In this document: piece by piece, positions 52,404 through 64,000 of the stretch
Position numbering within the stretch: position 1 is the first letter of the stretch
How the letters are laid out: each line of letters begins with the position of its first letter
Assembly (NCBI RefSeq): GCF_003285265.1
Contig: NZ_CP030239.1
Span: forward strand, 806,001-870,000
DNA: 64,000 bases
From: Paracoccus mutanolyticus
Lineage (GTDB): Bacteria > Pseudomonadota > Alphaproteobacteria > Rhodobacterales > Rhodobacteraceae
Direction of reading: 5' to 3'
Made by a program: the position numbers and the translations under genes
The notes under the pieces: generated by a model
What the model was told of the DNA's origin: nothing
Seen by the model: the letters and a program-made list of their open reading frames with translations, nothing else
The model's database searches: none

Positions 52404-53981
52404 TTCGTGCCCTCCTGCCCGTGCAGCACGGCGCCCAGATAGGCGGCGGGATCGTGCAACTGCGCGGCCGCCGCCTCGGCCAGGCGCATGGCGGGGCCGG
52501 CCAGCAGCGTCAGCGCCACGATGCCGGCCAGCAGCGCCCCCACCGCCACCGCCGTCAGCGCGGGCGAGGCGGCGTCGCCCAGGTCCTGGATCGGCTCGTG
52601 CGTTTCCAGCTTGGTCGGGATCGGGCCGGGCGGGCTCGGCTCGGGCGCGGGCGCGGGCAGGGCCGGTTCCCGCGCCTGCCAGAACAGGACCGAGCCCGCG
52701 CGCGCCATGCCATAGATCGCGACCAGCGAGGTCGAAAGCACCGTGCCCCAGATCCAGGCCGCCCAGGGCGCGCCCTGGGTCGCCTGCAGGATCATCAGCT
52801 TGCCGAAGAAGCCCGAGAACGGCGGCATCCCCGCCATCGCCACGGCCGAGGCCATGAAGAAGGCCGCGATCATCCCCTGCCAGGGCAGCGCGGGCCCGGG
52901 GCGCAGCCACAGGTCGCCCCGCCGCGCGCCGATCATGTCGGCGATCAGGAACAGCGCGGCGCCGGCCAGCGTCGAATGGATCAGGTAATACAGCGCCGCC
53001 GCGGTGGCCTGCGGGCTGAACTGCGCCACCGCCACCGCCAGCGTGCCGACCGAGCCGATGGCCGCAAAGGCCGCCACCCGCCCCAGGTGGCGGCTGCCCA
53101 GGATGCCGATCTGCCCGACCGCCAGCGTGAACAGGGCGGCGGGCAGCAGCAGTTCGGCCACCACCTGCCCGGTCGTGCCGCCATGCGGAAAGACCAGGGT
53201 AAAGAAGCGGATGATGGCATAGATGCCGACCTTGGTCAGATCGCGAACAGCGCCGCGACCGGCCCCGGCGCATCCGCATCGGTCGAGGGCAGCCAGAATG
53301 CAGCGGCACCAGCGCGGCCTTGATGGCAAAGACCAGCATCAGCAGGACTGCCCCGGTGCGCAGCAGCGCGGTGTCCTGGGCGGGCATGGCCGCCACGCGC
53401 GCAGCCATGTCGGCCATGTTCAGCGTGCCGGTGACGGCGTAAAGCACCCCCAGCGCCGCCAGGAACAGGACCGAGCCGACCAGGTTGTAGGCGATGTATT
53501 GCACCCCGGCCCGCAGCCGTATGGCCCCGCCGCCGTGGATCATCAGACCATAGCTTGCGATCAGCAGGATCTCGAAGAACACGAACAGGTTGAAGGCGTC
53601 CCCGGTCAGGAATGCGCCGCACAGGCCCATCAGCTGGAACTGCCACAGCGCATGGAAATGCCAGCCCTTGCGGTCCCAGCCCGATCCGGTGGCGTATAGC
53701 TGGACGACCAGCGCCAGCGCCGCCGTCAGCAGCAGCATCAGCGCCGCCAGCCGGTCCAGCATCAAGACGATGCCGAAGGGCGCCGCCCAGTTGCCCAGGC
53801 GATAGACCTGGATCTGGCCGGTTCCCGCCAGACCCGCCAGGTACAGCGCGACCCCCAGCAGCAGGACGGTGCCGGCGATGGAAAACACCCGTTGCAGCAG
53901 CAGGTCGTCGCGCATCCACAGGATGATCAGCGCGCCGATGACGGCGGGCAGCAGGACCGGGGCGATCAGCAGATGGCTCAT
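52400..53981 (-). CDS. mnhD: Mrp/Mnh antiporter subunit D, two frameshifts
   Basis: About 527 residues, homologous to complex I NuoN/NuoM proton-pumping subunits. The N-terminal part runs MSHLLIAPVLLPAVIGALII to VFAIKAALVPLH. In a second frame FWLPSTDADAPGPVAALFAI completes the signature helix, and from ~53240 a third frame gives LTKVGIYAIIRFFTLVF and AMAGMPPFSGFFGKLMI. So there are shifts near 53298 and 53240, both within a conserved core. The C-terminus has a charged extension (ETHEPIQDLGDAASP). It probably forms one of the ion-translocating channels. Confidence 0.93.
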
Positions 53982-54328
53982 GCGTCCTCCGGGGGGGCGC
54001 GGTCGTCGCGCGGCATGTCCACGCGATCGTCGCCGCCTTCCAGCCAGGCACCCAGCGCCATCATGACCAGCACCGCCGTCATGCCGAAGGAAATGACGAT
54101 GGCGGTCAGCACCAGCGCCTGCGGCAAGGGGTCGGTATGGGCGGCGGCGCCGCCCCGCAGGACCGGAGGCGCATCGACCACCAGCCGCCCGGTCGAGAAC
54201 AGGAACAGGTTGATCGCATAGCTCAGCATGGTCGTCCCCAGCACCACGGCAAAGCTGCGCCGGCGCAGGATCAGATAGATGCCGGCGGCGGTCATCACGC
54301 CGATGGCGCTGGACAGCAAAAGCTCCAT
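53978..54328 (-). CDS. mnhC: Mrp/Mnh antiporter subunit C
   Basis: A 116-residue NuoK-like protein with three helices: LLLSSAIGVMTAAGIYLILR, VVLGTTMLSYAINLFLFSTG and DPLPQALVLTAIVISFGMTA. Its start overlaps the mnhA/B stop (TGATG) and its stop overlaps mnhD. The charged tail (GGDDRVDMPRDDRAPPE) is a local extension. Confidence 0.93.
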   Translation of the reverse strand: MELLLSSAIGVMTAAGIYLILRRRSFAVVLGTTMLSYAINLFLFSTGRLVVDAPPVLRGGAAAHTDPLPQALVLTAIVISFGMTAVLVMMALGAWLEGGDDRVDMPRDDRAPPEDA

Positions 54329-57161
54329 CAGCCCTTTCCTTGCGTCGCGGGGTTGCTGGGGTCGACGTCCATGGGCGCGTGATCCCTTTGGCCGGCGGCG
54401 CGCGCCAGCCGCGACAGCGAATCCAGCGCCAGCATCACCGCGCCGAGGACGCACAGGAACACGCCCAGGTCGAACCCCATGGCCGAGGCCAGTTCGAATT
54501 TCTCAAGCCCCGGCAGCGTGACATAGCCGAAGGCCGAGGTCAGGAAGGGCAGGCCCGCGAACCAGGCCGCGATCCCGGTGATCCCCGCCGCGACCACACC
54601 CGCCCCGATCAGCGCGTGATAGGGGATGCGGTTGCGCTCCATGGCCCAGGCATAGCCCGAGGCCATGTATTGCGACACCAGAGCGATGGCCACGACCAGC
54701 CCGGCGATGAACCCCCCGCCCGGCAGGTTGTGGCCGCGCAGAAAGATGTAGACGCCCACCAGCAGCGCAATGGGCAGGATCTGCCGGGTGACGACGACCA
54801 GCATCAGCGGATGGATCGCGCCGGCGCGCCGGCGGGGCTGGCTGCGCAGGGCGCGCAGCCGCCGCGCGCTTTCGCCGACCAGCAGGGTCTGGGTCAGGGC
54901 AAAGATCGTCAGCGCGGCGATGCCCAGGACGGTGATCTCGCCAAAGGTGTCATAGCCGCGGAAATCGACCAGGATCACGTTGACCACATTGTTGCCGCCG
55001 CCCAGCCGATAGCTGTTTTCGACCATGTAGCCCGAGATCGTCGGAAAGGCGAAATCGCCCCGCATCACCACATAGGCCAGCGCGCCGAAGCCCAAGCCCC
55101 CCAGCGTCGCGATCGCCGCGTCCAGCCCGCGCTTGGCCGGGCGGCTTTCGACCGGGCTGCGGCGCGGCAGGAAGTTCAGCGCCAGCAGCAACAGGATCAC
55201 CGTGACCACCTCGACCGAGATCTGGGTCAGCGCAAGGTCGGGGGCGGAAAGGTACAGGAACGAACAGGACACCATCAGCCCCACGATCCCCACCAGGACC
55301 AGCGCCAGCACGCGCTCGCGGTGCCAGGCGACCATGCAGCCCGTGGCGGTCACCAGCATCAGCCAGCCGATCAGCGGCACGACCTGGACGGGCAGCATGG
55401 GCCGCGTCGGCCCGCCGTAGCCGCCGGTCGAAAACGCCCAGGCGCCGCACAGCACGACCGTCAACGCCAGCCCCAGCATGGCCCGCGCCATCGAGCCGTT
55501 GGTCAGCCGGTCGGTAAAGGCGCGCGCAAGCCGCGCGGCCACGGCCTCGCCCACGGCAAAACCTGCCCCGCGTCGGGGCGGCGCAACCCGTCGCGCCAGG
55601 CCAGCAGGCGCAGCTGGCGCATCAGCACCCAGGCCCCGCCCGCCACGGCCAGCAGCGACAGCGCCAGCGCCGGCGTCAGGCCATGCCACAGCGCGAAATG
55701 CGGATGCGGCTGCCCGCCGGTGACCGCACCCGCCGCCGCCGTCACCAGCCAGCCCGCGACCGCGTTCGGAAACAGCCCCATCGCGACGACCAGCACCGCC
55801 AGCAGGCCGGGCGACAGCCACAGCCCCGGCCCCGGATCGTGCGGCGCATGGGGATAATCCTGGCGCACGGGGCCCAGGAACACCTGCCAGACCAGCCGCA
55901 GCGAATAGCCGACCGAGAACAGCGCCGCCAGACCCGCCAGCCCGGCCAGCAGCGCACCGCCCGCGACGGCCTGCTCCAGCATCATCTCCTTGGAGAGGAA
56001 CCCGTTCAGCGGCGGGATGCCCGCCATCGACAGCGCGGCGACGGCGGTGATCGCGAAGGTCAGCGGCATCAGGCGCCGCAAGCCCCCCAGCCGGGCGATG
56101 GACCGCGTGCCGGTTTCATGATCGACGATGCCGGCGGCCATGAACAGCGCGGCCTTGAAACTGGCATGGGCCAGGATGTGGAACAGCGCCGCGACCGCCG
56201 CCGCCTGCGTGCCCAGCCCCAGAAGCATCGTCACCAGCCCCAGATGCGAGATCGTGGAATAGGCCAGCAGCGCCTTGAGGTCGTCGCGAAAGATCGCGAC
56301 CCAGGCGCCCAGCATCATGGTGACAAGCCCTGCCCCGGTGACCAGCCAGAACCATTCGGGCGTCCCCGACAGCACCGGCCACAGCCGGGCCAGCAAGAAG
56401 ATCCCCGCCTTGACCATGGTGGCCGAGTGCAGATAGGCCGACACCGGCGTCGGCGCCGCCATCGCATGGGGCAGCCAGAAATGGAACGGGAACTGCGCCG
56501 ACTTGGTAAAGGCCCCCAGCAGGATCAGGACCAGCGCCGGGGTGTAAAGCGGGCTGGCCTTGATGGCATCGCCCGATGCCAGGATGTCGGCCAGTTCGAA
56601 GCTGCCCGCGATGCGCCCCAGGATCAGCATCCCCGCGATCATCGCAAGCCCGCCCAGGGCGGTCACGACCAGCGCCATGCGCGCGCCGCGACGGGCCTCG
56701 GGCAGGTGGCTCCAATAGCCGATCAGCAGGAAGGACGACAGTGAGGTGAGTTCCCAGAACACCAGCAACAGCAGCACGTTCCCGGACAGGGCGATGCCCA
56801 GCATCGCGCCCTGGAACAGCATCAGGAAGGTGAAGAACCGCCCCGCCGGATCGCGCTCGGACAGGTAGTGGCGGGCGTAAAGCTGGATCAGCAGGCCGAT
56901 CCCCAGGATCAGCAGGCCGAACAGCAGCGCCAGCCCGTCCAGCCGGAAGGTCGCCGACAGCCCCGCCTGCGGCAGCCAGTCCAGCCGCGTCTGGATCACC
57001 GCGCCCGACAGGACGGCCGGGATGTGCAGGATCAGCCCGATCAGCGCGACCAGCGTGGCGCTTGCGCTGGCCATCGCGGCCACCCCCCGACCCGACCGGA
57101 TCAGCAGTCCCGGCAACAGGGCGCCCAGAAAGGGAAGCGCGGCGATCAGGGCAGGCGACAT
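54328..57161 (-). CDS. mnhA: fused Mrp/Mnh antiporter subunit A/B, one frameshift
   Basis: About 944 residues if one base is restored. The N-terminal ~500 are the NuoL-like MrpA core: LLVFWELTSLSSFLLIGYWS, FPFHFWLPHAMAAPTPVSAY and LHSATMVKAGIFLLARLWPV. After LRRPDAG the frame breaks near 55556 and continues into the MrpA tail (LALTQISVEVVTVILLLLAL), then the MrpB domain (ILPIALLVGVYIFLRGHNLP, GGGFIAGLVVAIALVSQYMA). A/B fusion is characteristic of the six-gene pha/mrp operons of alphaproteobacteria. It is the first gene of the operon. Confidence 0.93.
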
Positions 57162-57274
57162 GATTTCTCCATGGCCGCCATGTCCCCGACCCGGGGCGGC
57201 GATGTCAACCCGAACCCGAAATGTCTGGTCGATGTTCGCCTTTCGTGCTAGCCATGGGCGCAAAAGGGGCAGGC

Positions 57275-57769
57275 ATGAAGATCATCGGGATCGACCCGGG
57301 TTTGCGAAACATGGGCTGGGGCGTCATCGCCGTGGACGGGCCGCGGCTGCGCCATCTGGGAAACGGCATCGTCCATTCCCAGGGCGACGCCCTGGGACCG
57401 CGGCTGGCGACGCTGTATCGGGGGCTTTGCGCGGTGATCGCCGAACACGCGCCCGACGCGGCGGCGGTCGAACAGACCAGCGCCAACAAGGACGCCGTCG
57501 GCACGCTGAAGCTGGGCCAGGCCCGCGGCATCGCCCTGCTCGCCCCGGCCGAGGCGGGGCTGGACATCGGCGAATACGCCCCCAATGCCGTGAAAAAGAC
57601 CGTGGTGGGCGTAGGCCATGCGGCCAAGGACCAGATCCAGCACATGGTCCGCTTCATGCTGCCGGGCGTGGAATTCGCGGGGCCCGACGCGGCGGATGCG
57701 CTGGCGGTGGCGATCTGCCACGCCCATCACATCCAGGGCCGCCGCATCAGGATCAAGGTGATCGCATGA
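57275..57769 (+). CDS. ruvC: crossover junction endodeoxyribonuclease RuvC
   Basis: A 164-residue Holliday-junction resolvase. The first catalytic Asp is in [16 protein letters not shown], the Glu is in [12 protein letters not shown], and the C-terminal acidic pair is in [19 protein letters not shown]. The junction loop [18 protein letters not shown] is present. ruvA follows after 10 bases. An upstream in-frame Met lacks family support. Confidence 0.96.
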   Translation: MKIIGIDPGLRNMGWGVIAVDGPRLRHLGNGIVHSQGDALGPRLATLYRGLCAVIAEHAPDAAAVEQTSANKDAVGTLKLGQARGIALLAPAEAGLDIGEYAPNAVKKTVVGVGHAAKDQIQHMVRFMLPGVEFAGPDAADALAVAICHAHHIQGRRIRIKVIA

Positions 57770-57779
57770 GGAGCATGGC

Positions 57780-58451
57780 ATGATCGGGCGGATCGCGGGC
57801 ATCATCCTGCACCGGGCGCAGGACCATGTGCTGATCGACGTGCGCGGCGTCGGCTATATCGTCCATGTCAGCGAACGCACCTCGGCCAGCCTGCCGCCGG
57901 CCGGGCAGGCCACGGCGCTTTATACCGAACTCTTGGTGCGCGAGGACCTGCTGCAGCTGTTCGGCTTTCCGACGCTGGTCGAAAAGGAATGGCACCGGCT
58001 GCTGATCTCGGTCCAGGGGGTGGGCGCGCGGGTGGCGCTGGCGATCCTGGGCACGCTCGGCCCCGAGGGCCTGGGCCGGGCGCTGGCCCTGGGGGACTGG
58101 TCGTCGCTCAGGAAGGCGCCGGGCGTCGGTCCCAAGCTGGCGCAGCGCGTGGTGATGGAACTCAAGGACAAGGCCCCCGCCGTCATGGCGCTGGGGGGCG
58201 GGTTGACCGTCGACCCCGGCCCCCTGCCCCAGGCCGCCGAGGTGCTGGAGACCCCGCCGGCGCCGGCCGGCGCGCCCCCCGCCCCCGCATCGGCGCAGGC
58301 GACGGCGGATGCGCTCTCGGCCTTGGGCAATCTGGGCTATGCTCCGTCCGAAGCGGTTCGCGCCGTGGCCGAGGCGGCGGGTCAGGAACCCGGCGCCACG
58401 ACCCCGGCGTTGATCCGCGCCGCCCTGCGGCTGCTGGCACCCAAGGAGTAA
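57780..58451 (+). CDS. ruvA: Holliday junction DNA helicase subunit RuvA
   Basis: A 223-residue protein that forms the tetrameric junction-binding core. Domain I starts [20 protein letters not shown] and has [10 protein letters not shown]. Domain II has two helix-hairpin-helix motifs ([40 protein letters not shown]). An Ala/Pro-rich linker (~residues 140-175) leads to the RuvB-binding domain III ([19 protein letters not shown]). htpX rather than ruvB follows directly. Confidence 0.96.
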   Translation: MIGRIAGIILHRAQDHVLIDVRGVGYIVHVSERTSASLPPAGQATALYTELLVREDLLQLFGFPTLVEKEWHRLLISVQGVGARVALAILGTLGPEGLGRALALGDWSSLRKAPGVGPKLAQRVVMELKDKAPAVMALGGGLTVDPGPLPQAAEVLETPPAPAGAPPAPASAQATADALSALGNLGYAPSEAVRAVAEAAGQEPGATTPALIRAALRLLAPKE

Positions 58452-58456
58452 CGCTG

Positions 58457-59365
58457 ATGCCCGGACATATGCGCACCTTCATCCTGATGGCGGCCCTGAC
58501 CGCGCTGGTCATGGGCATGGGCTGGCTGATCGGCGGCCAGGGCGGCGCGGTGATCGCGCTGCTGGTGGCCGGCGCGGGCAACGTCTTTGCCTGGTGGAAC
58601 AGCGACAAGATGGTGCTGCGCCAGCAGGGCGCGCATCGGGTCACGCGCCAAGAGGCCCCCGAACTCGTGGACATGGTGGCGGCGCTGGCAAGCCGCGCGA
58701 ACCTGCCCATGCCGGCGGTCTATGTGCTGGAAACCGAACAGCCCAATGCCTTCGCCACCGGGCGCAACCCGGAAAACGCCGCCGTCGCGGTGACGCAGGG
58801 CATCATGCGGGTGCTGACGCGCGAGGAACTGGCCGGGGTGATCGCCCATGAGCTGGCCCATATCAAGCACCGCGACACGCTGACCATGACGGTGACGGCG
58901 ACCATGGCGGGGGCCATCGCCATGCTGGGCAACATGCTGATGTTTTCATCGATGTTCGGCGGGCGGGACGACAACCGCGGCGGCGGCCTCGCCGCGATCC
59001 TGGCGATGATCTTTGCGCCTCTGGCGGCGGGGATGGTGCAGATGGCGATTTCCCGCACCCGCGAATACGAGGCCGACCGGGCCGGGGCCGAGATCTGCGG
59101 CCAGCCGATGGCGCTGGCCGGGGCCCTGGCCAAGATCTCGCGAGCCGCGGCGCAGGTCGTGAACATCCCGGCCGAGAAGAACCCCGCCTCGGCCAGCCTG
59201 TTCATCATCAATCCGCTGCACGCGCTGCGCATGGATCGGCTGTTCGCCACCCACCCCCCGACCGAGGAGCGCATCGCCCGGCTGCGCGCCCTGGCCGGCG
59301 GCGGGGCTGTCATGGCCTCGCGCGTGCCGGCCTCGGGCCGCGGCGGGCCATGGGGCAGCCGATGA
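58457..59365 (+). CDS. htpX: membrane zinc metalloprotease HtpX
   Basis: A 302-residue M48 peptidase. Two N-terminal helices ([40 protein letters not shown]) precede the zinc motif [15 protein letters not shown] (HExxH), another hydrophobic pair, and the third zinc ligand Glu in [15 protein letters not shown]. It degrades misfolded membrane proteins together with FtsH. It sits between ruvA and ruvB and overlaps the ruvB start by 16 bases. Confidence 0.94.
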   Translation: MPGHMRTFILMAALTALVMGMGWLIGGQGGAVIALLVAGAGNVFAWWNSDKMVLRQQGAHRVTRQEAPELVDMVAALASRANLPMPAVYVLETEQPNAFATGRNPENAAVAVTQGIMRVLTREELAGVIAHELAHIKHRDTLTMTVTATMAGAIAMLGNMLMFSSMFGGRDDNRGGGLAAILAMIFAPLAAGMVQMAISRTREYEADRAGAEICGQPMALAGALAKISRAAAQVVNIPAEKNPASASLFIINPLHALRMDRLFATHPPTEERIARLRALAGGGAVMASRVPASGRGGPWGSR

Positions 59366-60387
59366 TCCAGCCCGACCCCATGCTGCGCCCCGAGCCGATC
59401 GAGGGCGAATCCGAGGACCGCGCCCTGCGCCCGCAGATGCTGTCCGATTTTGTCGGCCAGGCCGAGGCGCGCGCCAACCTGCGCGTCTTCATCGAAAGCG
59501 CCCGGATGCGCGGCAAGGCGATGGACCACACCCTGTTCCACGGGCCGCCCGGCCTCGGCAAGACGACGCTGGCCCAGATCATGGCGCGCGAACTGGGCGT
59601 GAACTTCAAGATGACTTCAGGCCCGGTTCTGGCCCGGGCCGGGGACCTCGCGGCGATCCTGACCAATCTCGAGGCGCGCGACGTGTTGTTCATCGACGAG
59701 ATCCACCGCATGAACCCGGCGGTCGAGGAGATCCTCTATCCCGCGCTCGAGGACTTCGAACTGGACCTGGTGATCGGCGAAGGCCCAGCCGCGCGCACCG
59801 TGCGGATCGAGTTGCAGCCCTTTACCCTGGTCGGCGCGACGACCCGGCTAGGCCTTCTGACGACGCCGCTGCGCGACCGGTTTGGCATTCCGACCCGGCT
59901 GGAGTTCTACACGATCGAGGAACTGGACCTGATCGTGACCCGGGGCGCCCGGCTGCTGGGCGTCCCGTCGGACCCCGAAGGCACGCGAGAGATCGCCCGC
60001 CGCGCCCGGGGCACGCCCCGCATCGCCGGTCGCCTGCTGCGCCGGGTGATCGACTTCGCCCTGGTCGAGGGCGACGGCCGCCTGACCCGCCAGATCGCCG
60101 ACAGCGCCTTGACGCGTCTGGGGGTGGATCACTTGGGTCTGGACACCGCCGACCGTCGCTATCTGACGCTGATGGCGGAACATTACGGTGGCGGCCCGGT
60201 CGGCGTCGAAACCCTGTCCGCTGCCCTGTCGGAAAGCCGCGATGCCATCGAGGAGGTGATCGAGCCCTACCTCATGCAGCAGGGCCTGGTTGCCCGCACC
60301 CCTCGCGGCAGGATGCTGGCCCGGCTGGGCTGGCGGCATCTGGGGCTGGACGTTCCGCGCGTGCAGGAAAGCCTGTTCGACGATTAA
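59350..60387 (+). CDS. ruvB: Holliday junction branch-migration ATPase RuvB
   Basis: A 345-residue AAA+ motor. Walker A is [19 protein letters not shown], Walker B is [20 protein letters not shown], sensor 1 is [20 protein letters not shown], sensor 2 is [17 protein letters not shown], and the winged-helix domain closes with [19 protein letters not shown]. With RuvA it drives branch migration. The start lies inside the end of htpX, so translation is coupled. Confidence 0.97.
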   Translation: MGQPMIQPDPMLRPEPIEGESEDRALRPQMLSDFVGQAEARANLRVFIESARMRGKAMDHTLFHGPPGLGKTTLAQIMARELGVNFKMTSGPVLARAGDLAAILTNLEARDVLFIDEIHRMNPAVEEILYPALEDFELDLVIGEGPAARTVRIELQPFTLVGATTRLGLLTTPLRDRFGIPTRLEFYTIEELDLIVTRGARLLGVPSDPEGTREIARRARGTPRIAGRLLRRVIDFALVEGDGRLTRQIADSALTRLGVDHLGLDTADRRYLTLMAEHYGGGPVGVETLSAALSESRDAIEEVIEPYLMQQGLVARTPRGRMLARLGWRHLGLDVPRVQESLFDD

Positions 60388-60404
60388 TCCTTTTTGGCAA
60401 ACGC

Positions 60405-60552
60405 CGCGGGGGGGCTCCGCCCCCCGTTCGTCGCTGCGCTCCTCTCACCCCCCGGGATATTTGGGCAAGAAAGAACTCGAGAAACGGCCCGCGTTTCTTT
60501 CTTGCAAAAATATCCTGGGGGAGCGCGGCACGCGCGGGGGCAAAGCCCCCAA
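60405..60552. repeat. complex intergenic palindrome after ruvB
   Basis: It contains three nested hairpins: GGGGGG/CCCCCC at 60408-60426, a ~28 bp imperfect inverted repeat (CCCGGGATATTTGGGCAAGA with TCTTGCAAAAATATCCTGGG, 60448-60522) and GGGGGCAAAGCCCCC at 60536-60550. Elements with a GATATTTxxGCAAGAAAGAA core occur between genes in Rhodobacterales. It probably serves as a bidirectional terminator between convergent ruvB and the chorismate mutase gene. Confidence 0.7.
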
Positions 60553-60567
60553 TTCCGACGACCGGGT

Positions 60568-60870
60568 TCAGCGCGACAGCAGCCGGTCTTCGTGGGCGAT
60601 GAAATGTTCCATCATCATGCGCCACAGGCTTTCCGCCAGGTCCGGGTCCAGCCCTTTTTCCTCCGCCAGGCGACGGGCGTTGGCGGCGACTTCCTCGACC
60701 CGGCTGTCGATGCGGGCCGGCAGCCCCTCGCGCAGCTTGATGCGGGCGGCCTCGTCGATCAGGGCGGCGCGCTCGGACAGAAGCGCGACCAGCCGGCTGT
60801 CGAGTTCGTCGATACGCGCGCGCAGCGCGTGCATGGCGGAGTCGGGGGGCAGGATCGGCTCATCGGTCAT
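60568..60870 (-). CDS. chorismate mutase, AroQ type
   Basis: A 100-residue all-helical AroQ domain: LRARIDELDSRLVALLSERA gives the first active-site helix (Arg and the DxxL pattern), IDEAARIKLREGLPARIDSR the second, and LWRMMMEHFIAHEDRLLSR the third. It converts chorismate to prephenate for Phe and Tyr synthesis. Single-domain length; no transit peptide. Confidence 0.88.
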   Translation of the reverse strand: MTDEPILPPDSAMHALRARIDELDSRLVALLSERAALIDEAARIKLREGLPARIDSRVEEVAANARRLAEEKGLDPDLAESLWRMMMEHFIAHEDRLLSR

Positions 60871-61008
60871 GGGCCGGTCTTACCCCGGCTCGAGATCAGA
60901 GGGAATGGCCTGCGCACAGGAGCCGGTTTTGGTGCCGGGCGAGTGGCAGGATCAAAATGAAACAGCCGCCCGGACGGGGCGACTGCCTTGGGCGCATTGT
61001 CAGCGGTC

Positions 61009-62920
<1,912 letters not shown>

Positions 62921-62966
62921 GGGTAGGACAGGCTTCCGCCTGAAAATAGGGATTCCGGCGCCGGGT

Positions 62967-64000
62967 TCAATGCGTATAGAGCAGCGCGCGAAAGTCGTCG
63001 ATGGTTCGCAGCGGCCGGGCGGCGATGCGGGGATGGGATTTCAGCAGCGGGGCCGCGACCAGATCGCCCCCCCGCCACACCGCGGGCGTGGCCGCGGCCT
63101 CGTCCCGGCCCAGCCGGGATTGGCGCCAGTTCAGCGCGGGCAGCGGCCCATGGCCCAGGGCCGACACGGTCTCGTCGGGTTCAAGGCCGGTCAGCGCCCA
63201 GCGGCCATCCCAGCGCGCGCCGCCCGCCTCATCGGCCATGGCCGGCGCGGCGCGGGCGGCGGCGGCGGGTTCGCGGAACAGGCGGAGCCGGTCGGTCAGG
63301 GGTTCGGCGATGGCACCGTCCAGCGTGGTGCGTGCCCCGGTGTTCAGCGCCGCCAGCGCATGCAGCAGCGCCTCGCGCCGAGGCGGATAGTCCGAGCCGT
63401 TGACGAAGCGCAGCCCCGCCACCAGCAGCCGCCGGCGGATCTCCAGCGGCGCGCGGCGGAATGGGGTCAGCGGCAGCGCCAGCGTGCCCTGCGCCGCCTG
63501 GGCCCCGTGCGCGACCTGGGCGGCAAAGATCTGCAGCGCGTCCCGCGCCATGGCCAGGTTTTCGGCCGATTGCGACAGCCGGGCGGCAGGCAGGTCCAGG
63601 GCGGCCAGCGCCTGGCGGATGCGCACCCGGTCGTAATCGGCATTGTCGTTCGAAGGGTCGTCCACCCAGCCGATGCCCCGCGCGACCAGCCAGTCGCGCA
63701 GCTCGGCCCGGGTGACGCCCAGCATGGGCCGCAGCCACAGCATCCCGAAGGCGGGGCGCACCGGCGCCATGCCGGCCAGCCCGTCCACGCCCGAACCACG
63801 CCCCAGCCGCATCAGCAGCGTTTCGGCCTGGTCGTCCAGCGTGTGGCCCAGCAGGACGGCGGACAGGCCGTTGCGCTGCGCCCAGCCTGCCAGCAGTCGC
63901 AAGCGGGCATCGCGGGCCGCGGCCATCAGGTTCCCGGCCTCGGTGTCGCGGCGCCACAGCAGCGTCGCGTGCGAGATGCCCAGCGACTGCGCCGCGCGAT
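62967..64000 (-). CDS. tilS: tRNA(Ile)-lysidine synthase, 5' end outside the window
   Basis: The C-terminal ~345 residues are inside the window; the frame is open to position 64000. Visible are [20 protein letters not shown], the [20 protein letters not shown] motif of the ATP-pyrophosphatase fold, [20 protein letters not shown] and [20 protein letters not shown]. The SGGxDS loop lies beyond the edge. It converts the wobble C of tRNA-Ile(CAU) to lysidine, an essential step. It is directly upstream of ftsH, the common order in alphaproteobacteria. Confidence 0.94.
   Translation of the reverse strand, partial: RAAQSLGISHATLLWRRDTEAGNLMAAARDARLRLLAGWAQRNGLSAVLLGHTLDDQAETLLMRLGRGSGVDGLAGMAPVRPAFGMLWLRPMLGVTRAELRDWLVARGIGWVDDPSNDNADYDRVRIRQALAALDLPAARLSQSAENLAMARDALQIFAAQVAHGAQAAQGTLALPLTPFRRAPLEIRRRLLVAGLRFVNGSDYPPRREALLHALAALNTGARTTLDGAIAEPLTDRLRLFREPAAAARAAPAMADEAGGARWDGRWALTGLEPDETVSALGHGPLPALNWRQSRLGRDEAAATPAVWRGGDLVAAPLLKSHPRIAARPLRTIDDFRALLYTH

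Overview
The window is dense, GC-rich bacterial DNA. Gene content and protein style (a 6-gene Mrp-type cation/proton antiporter operon with a fused A/B subunit, the CbpA/CbpM pair, gltD/gltB, ruvCA-htpX-ruvB, ftsH-tilS, NDUFA9-like protein, ExbB with a long Pro/Ala/Thr-rich extension) point to an alphaproteobacterium of the Rhodobacterales, most like Paracoccus. This placement is by recognition, not by a search. Nearly all of the window is ordinary chromosomal housekeeping sequence. I see no CRISPR array, prophage, integrase or complete insertion sequence.

Layout. 0-10.4 kb: a cut-off outer-membrane protein, an amidohydrolase, a DUF188 (YaiI) gene, two cyclophilins, pgk, ftsY, a phytase-like esterase and cbpM/cbpA. 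10.4-17.4 kb: a MogA-type gene, argG, ilvA, an HPt protein divergent from a receiver-PP2C protein, a NUDIX hydrolase and tRNA-Leu(CAG). 17.5-28 kb: GMC oxidoreductase, NDUFA9-like protein, uppP, then gltD, a secreted protein and gltB. 28-37.6 kb: a TUDOR-like small protein, a CDF metal transporter, GFA and VOC proteins, tuf, a DUF533 protein, the minus-strand operon ABC transporter-ygfZ-dinB, and a class V aminotransferase. 37.6-42 kb: an iron-uptake block (siderophore-interacting protein, exbB-exbD-tonB). 42-50.3 kb: CNNM/CorC-like protein, patatin, old yellow enzyme, suhB, EamA transporter and lytic transglycosylase. 50.4-57.2 kb: dapA and the mnh/mrp operon. 57.2-64 kb: ruvC, ruvA, htpX, ruvB, chorismate mutase, ftsH and a partial tilS.

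Two things set this sequence apart. First, about fifteen genes, including essential ones (ftsH, gltB, mrpA/D/E), carry one or more single-base frameshifts while their protein sequence stays perfectly conserved in the shifted frame. That looks like sequencing error rather than decay. Second, at five places a short piece of unrelated DNA sits inside or beside a normal gene. These are a serine-recombinase segment spliced in frame into YaiI, an Rhs/YD-repeat scrap in the phytase-like gene, an AT-rich block between mog and argG flanked by a ~90-115 bp direct duplication, a mosaic of gene scraps (EutH-like, HExxH-hydroxylase-like, YD-repeat) upstream of ilvA, and a ~66 bp substitution in the last part of tuf. 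They may be assembly gap-fill artefacts or real recombination scars. They are the most worthwhile targets here. I do not claim a new biological system.
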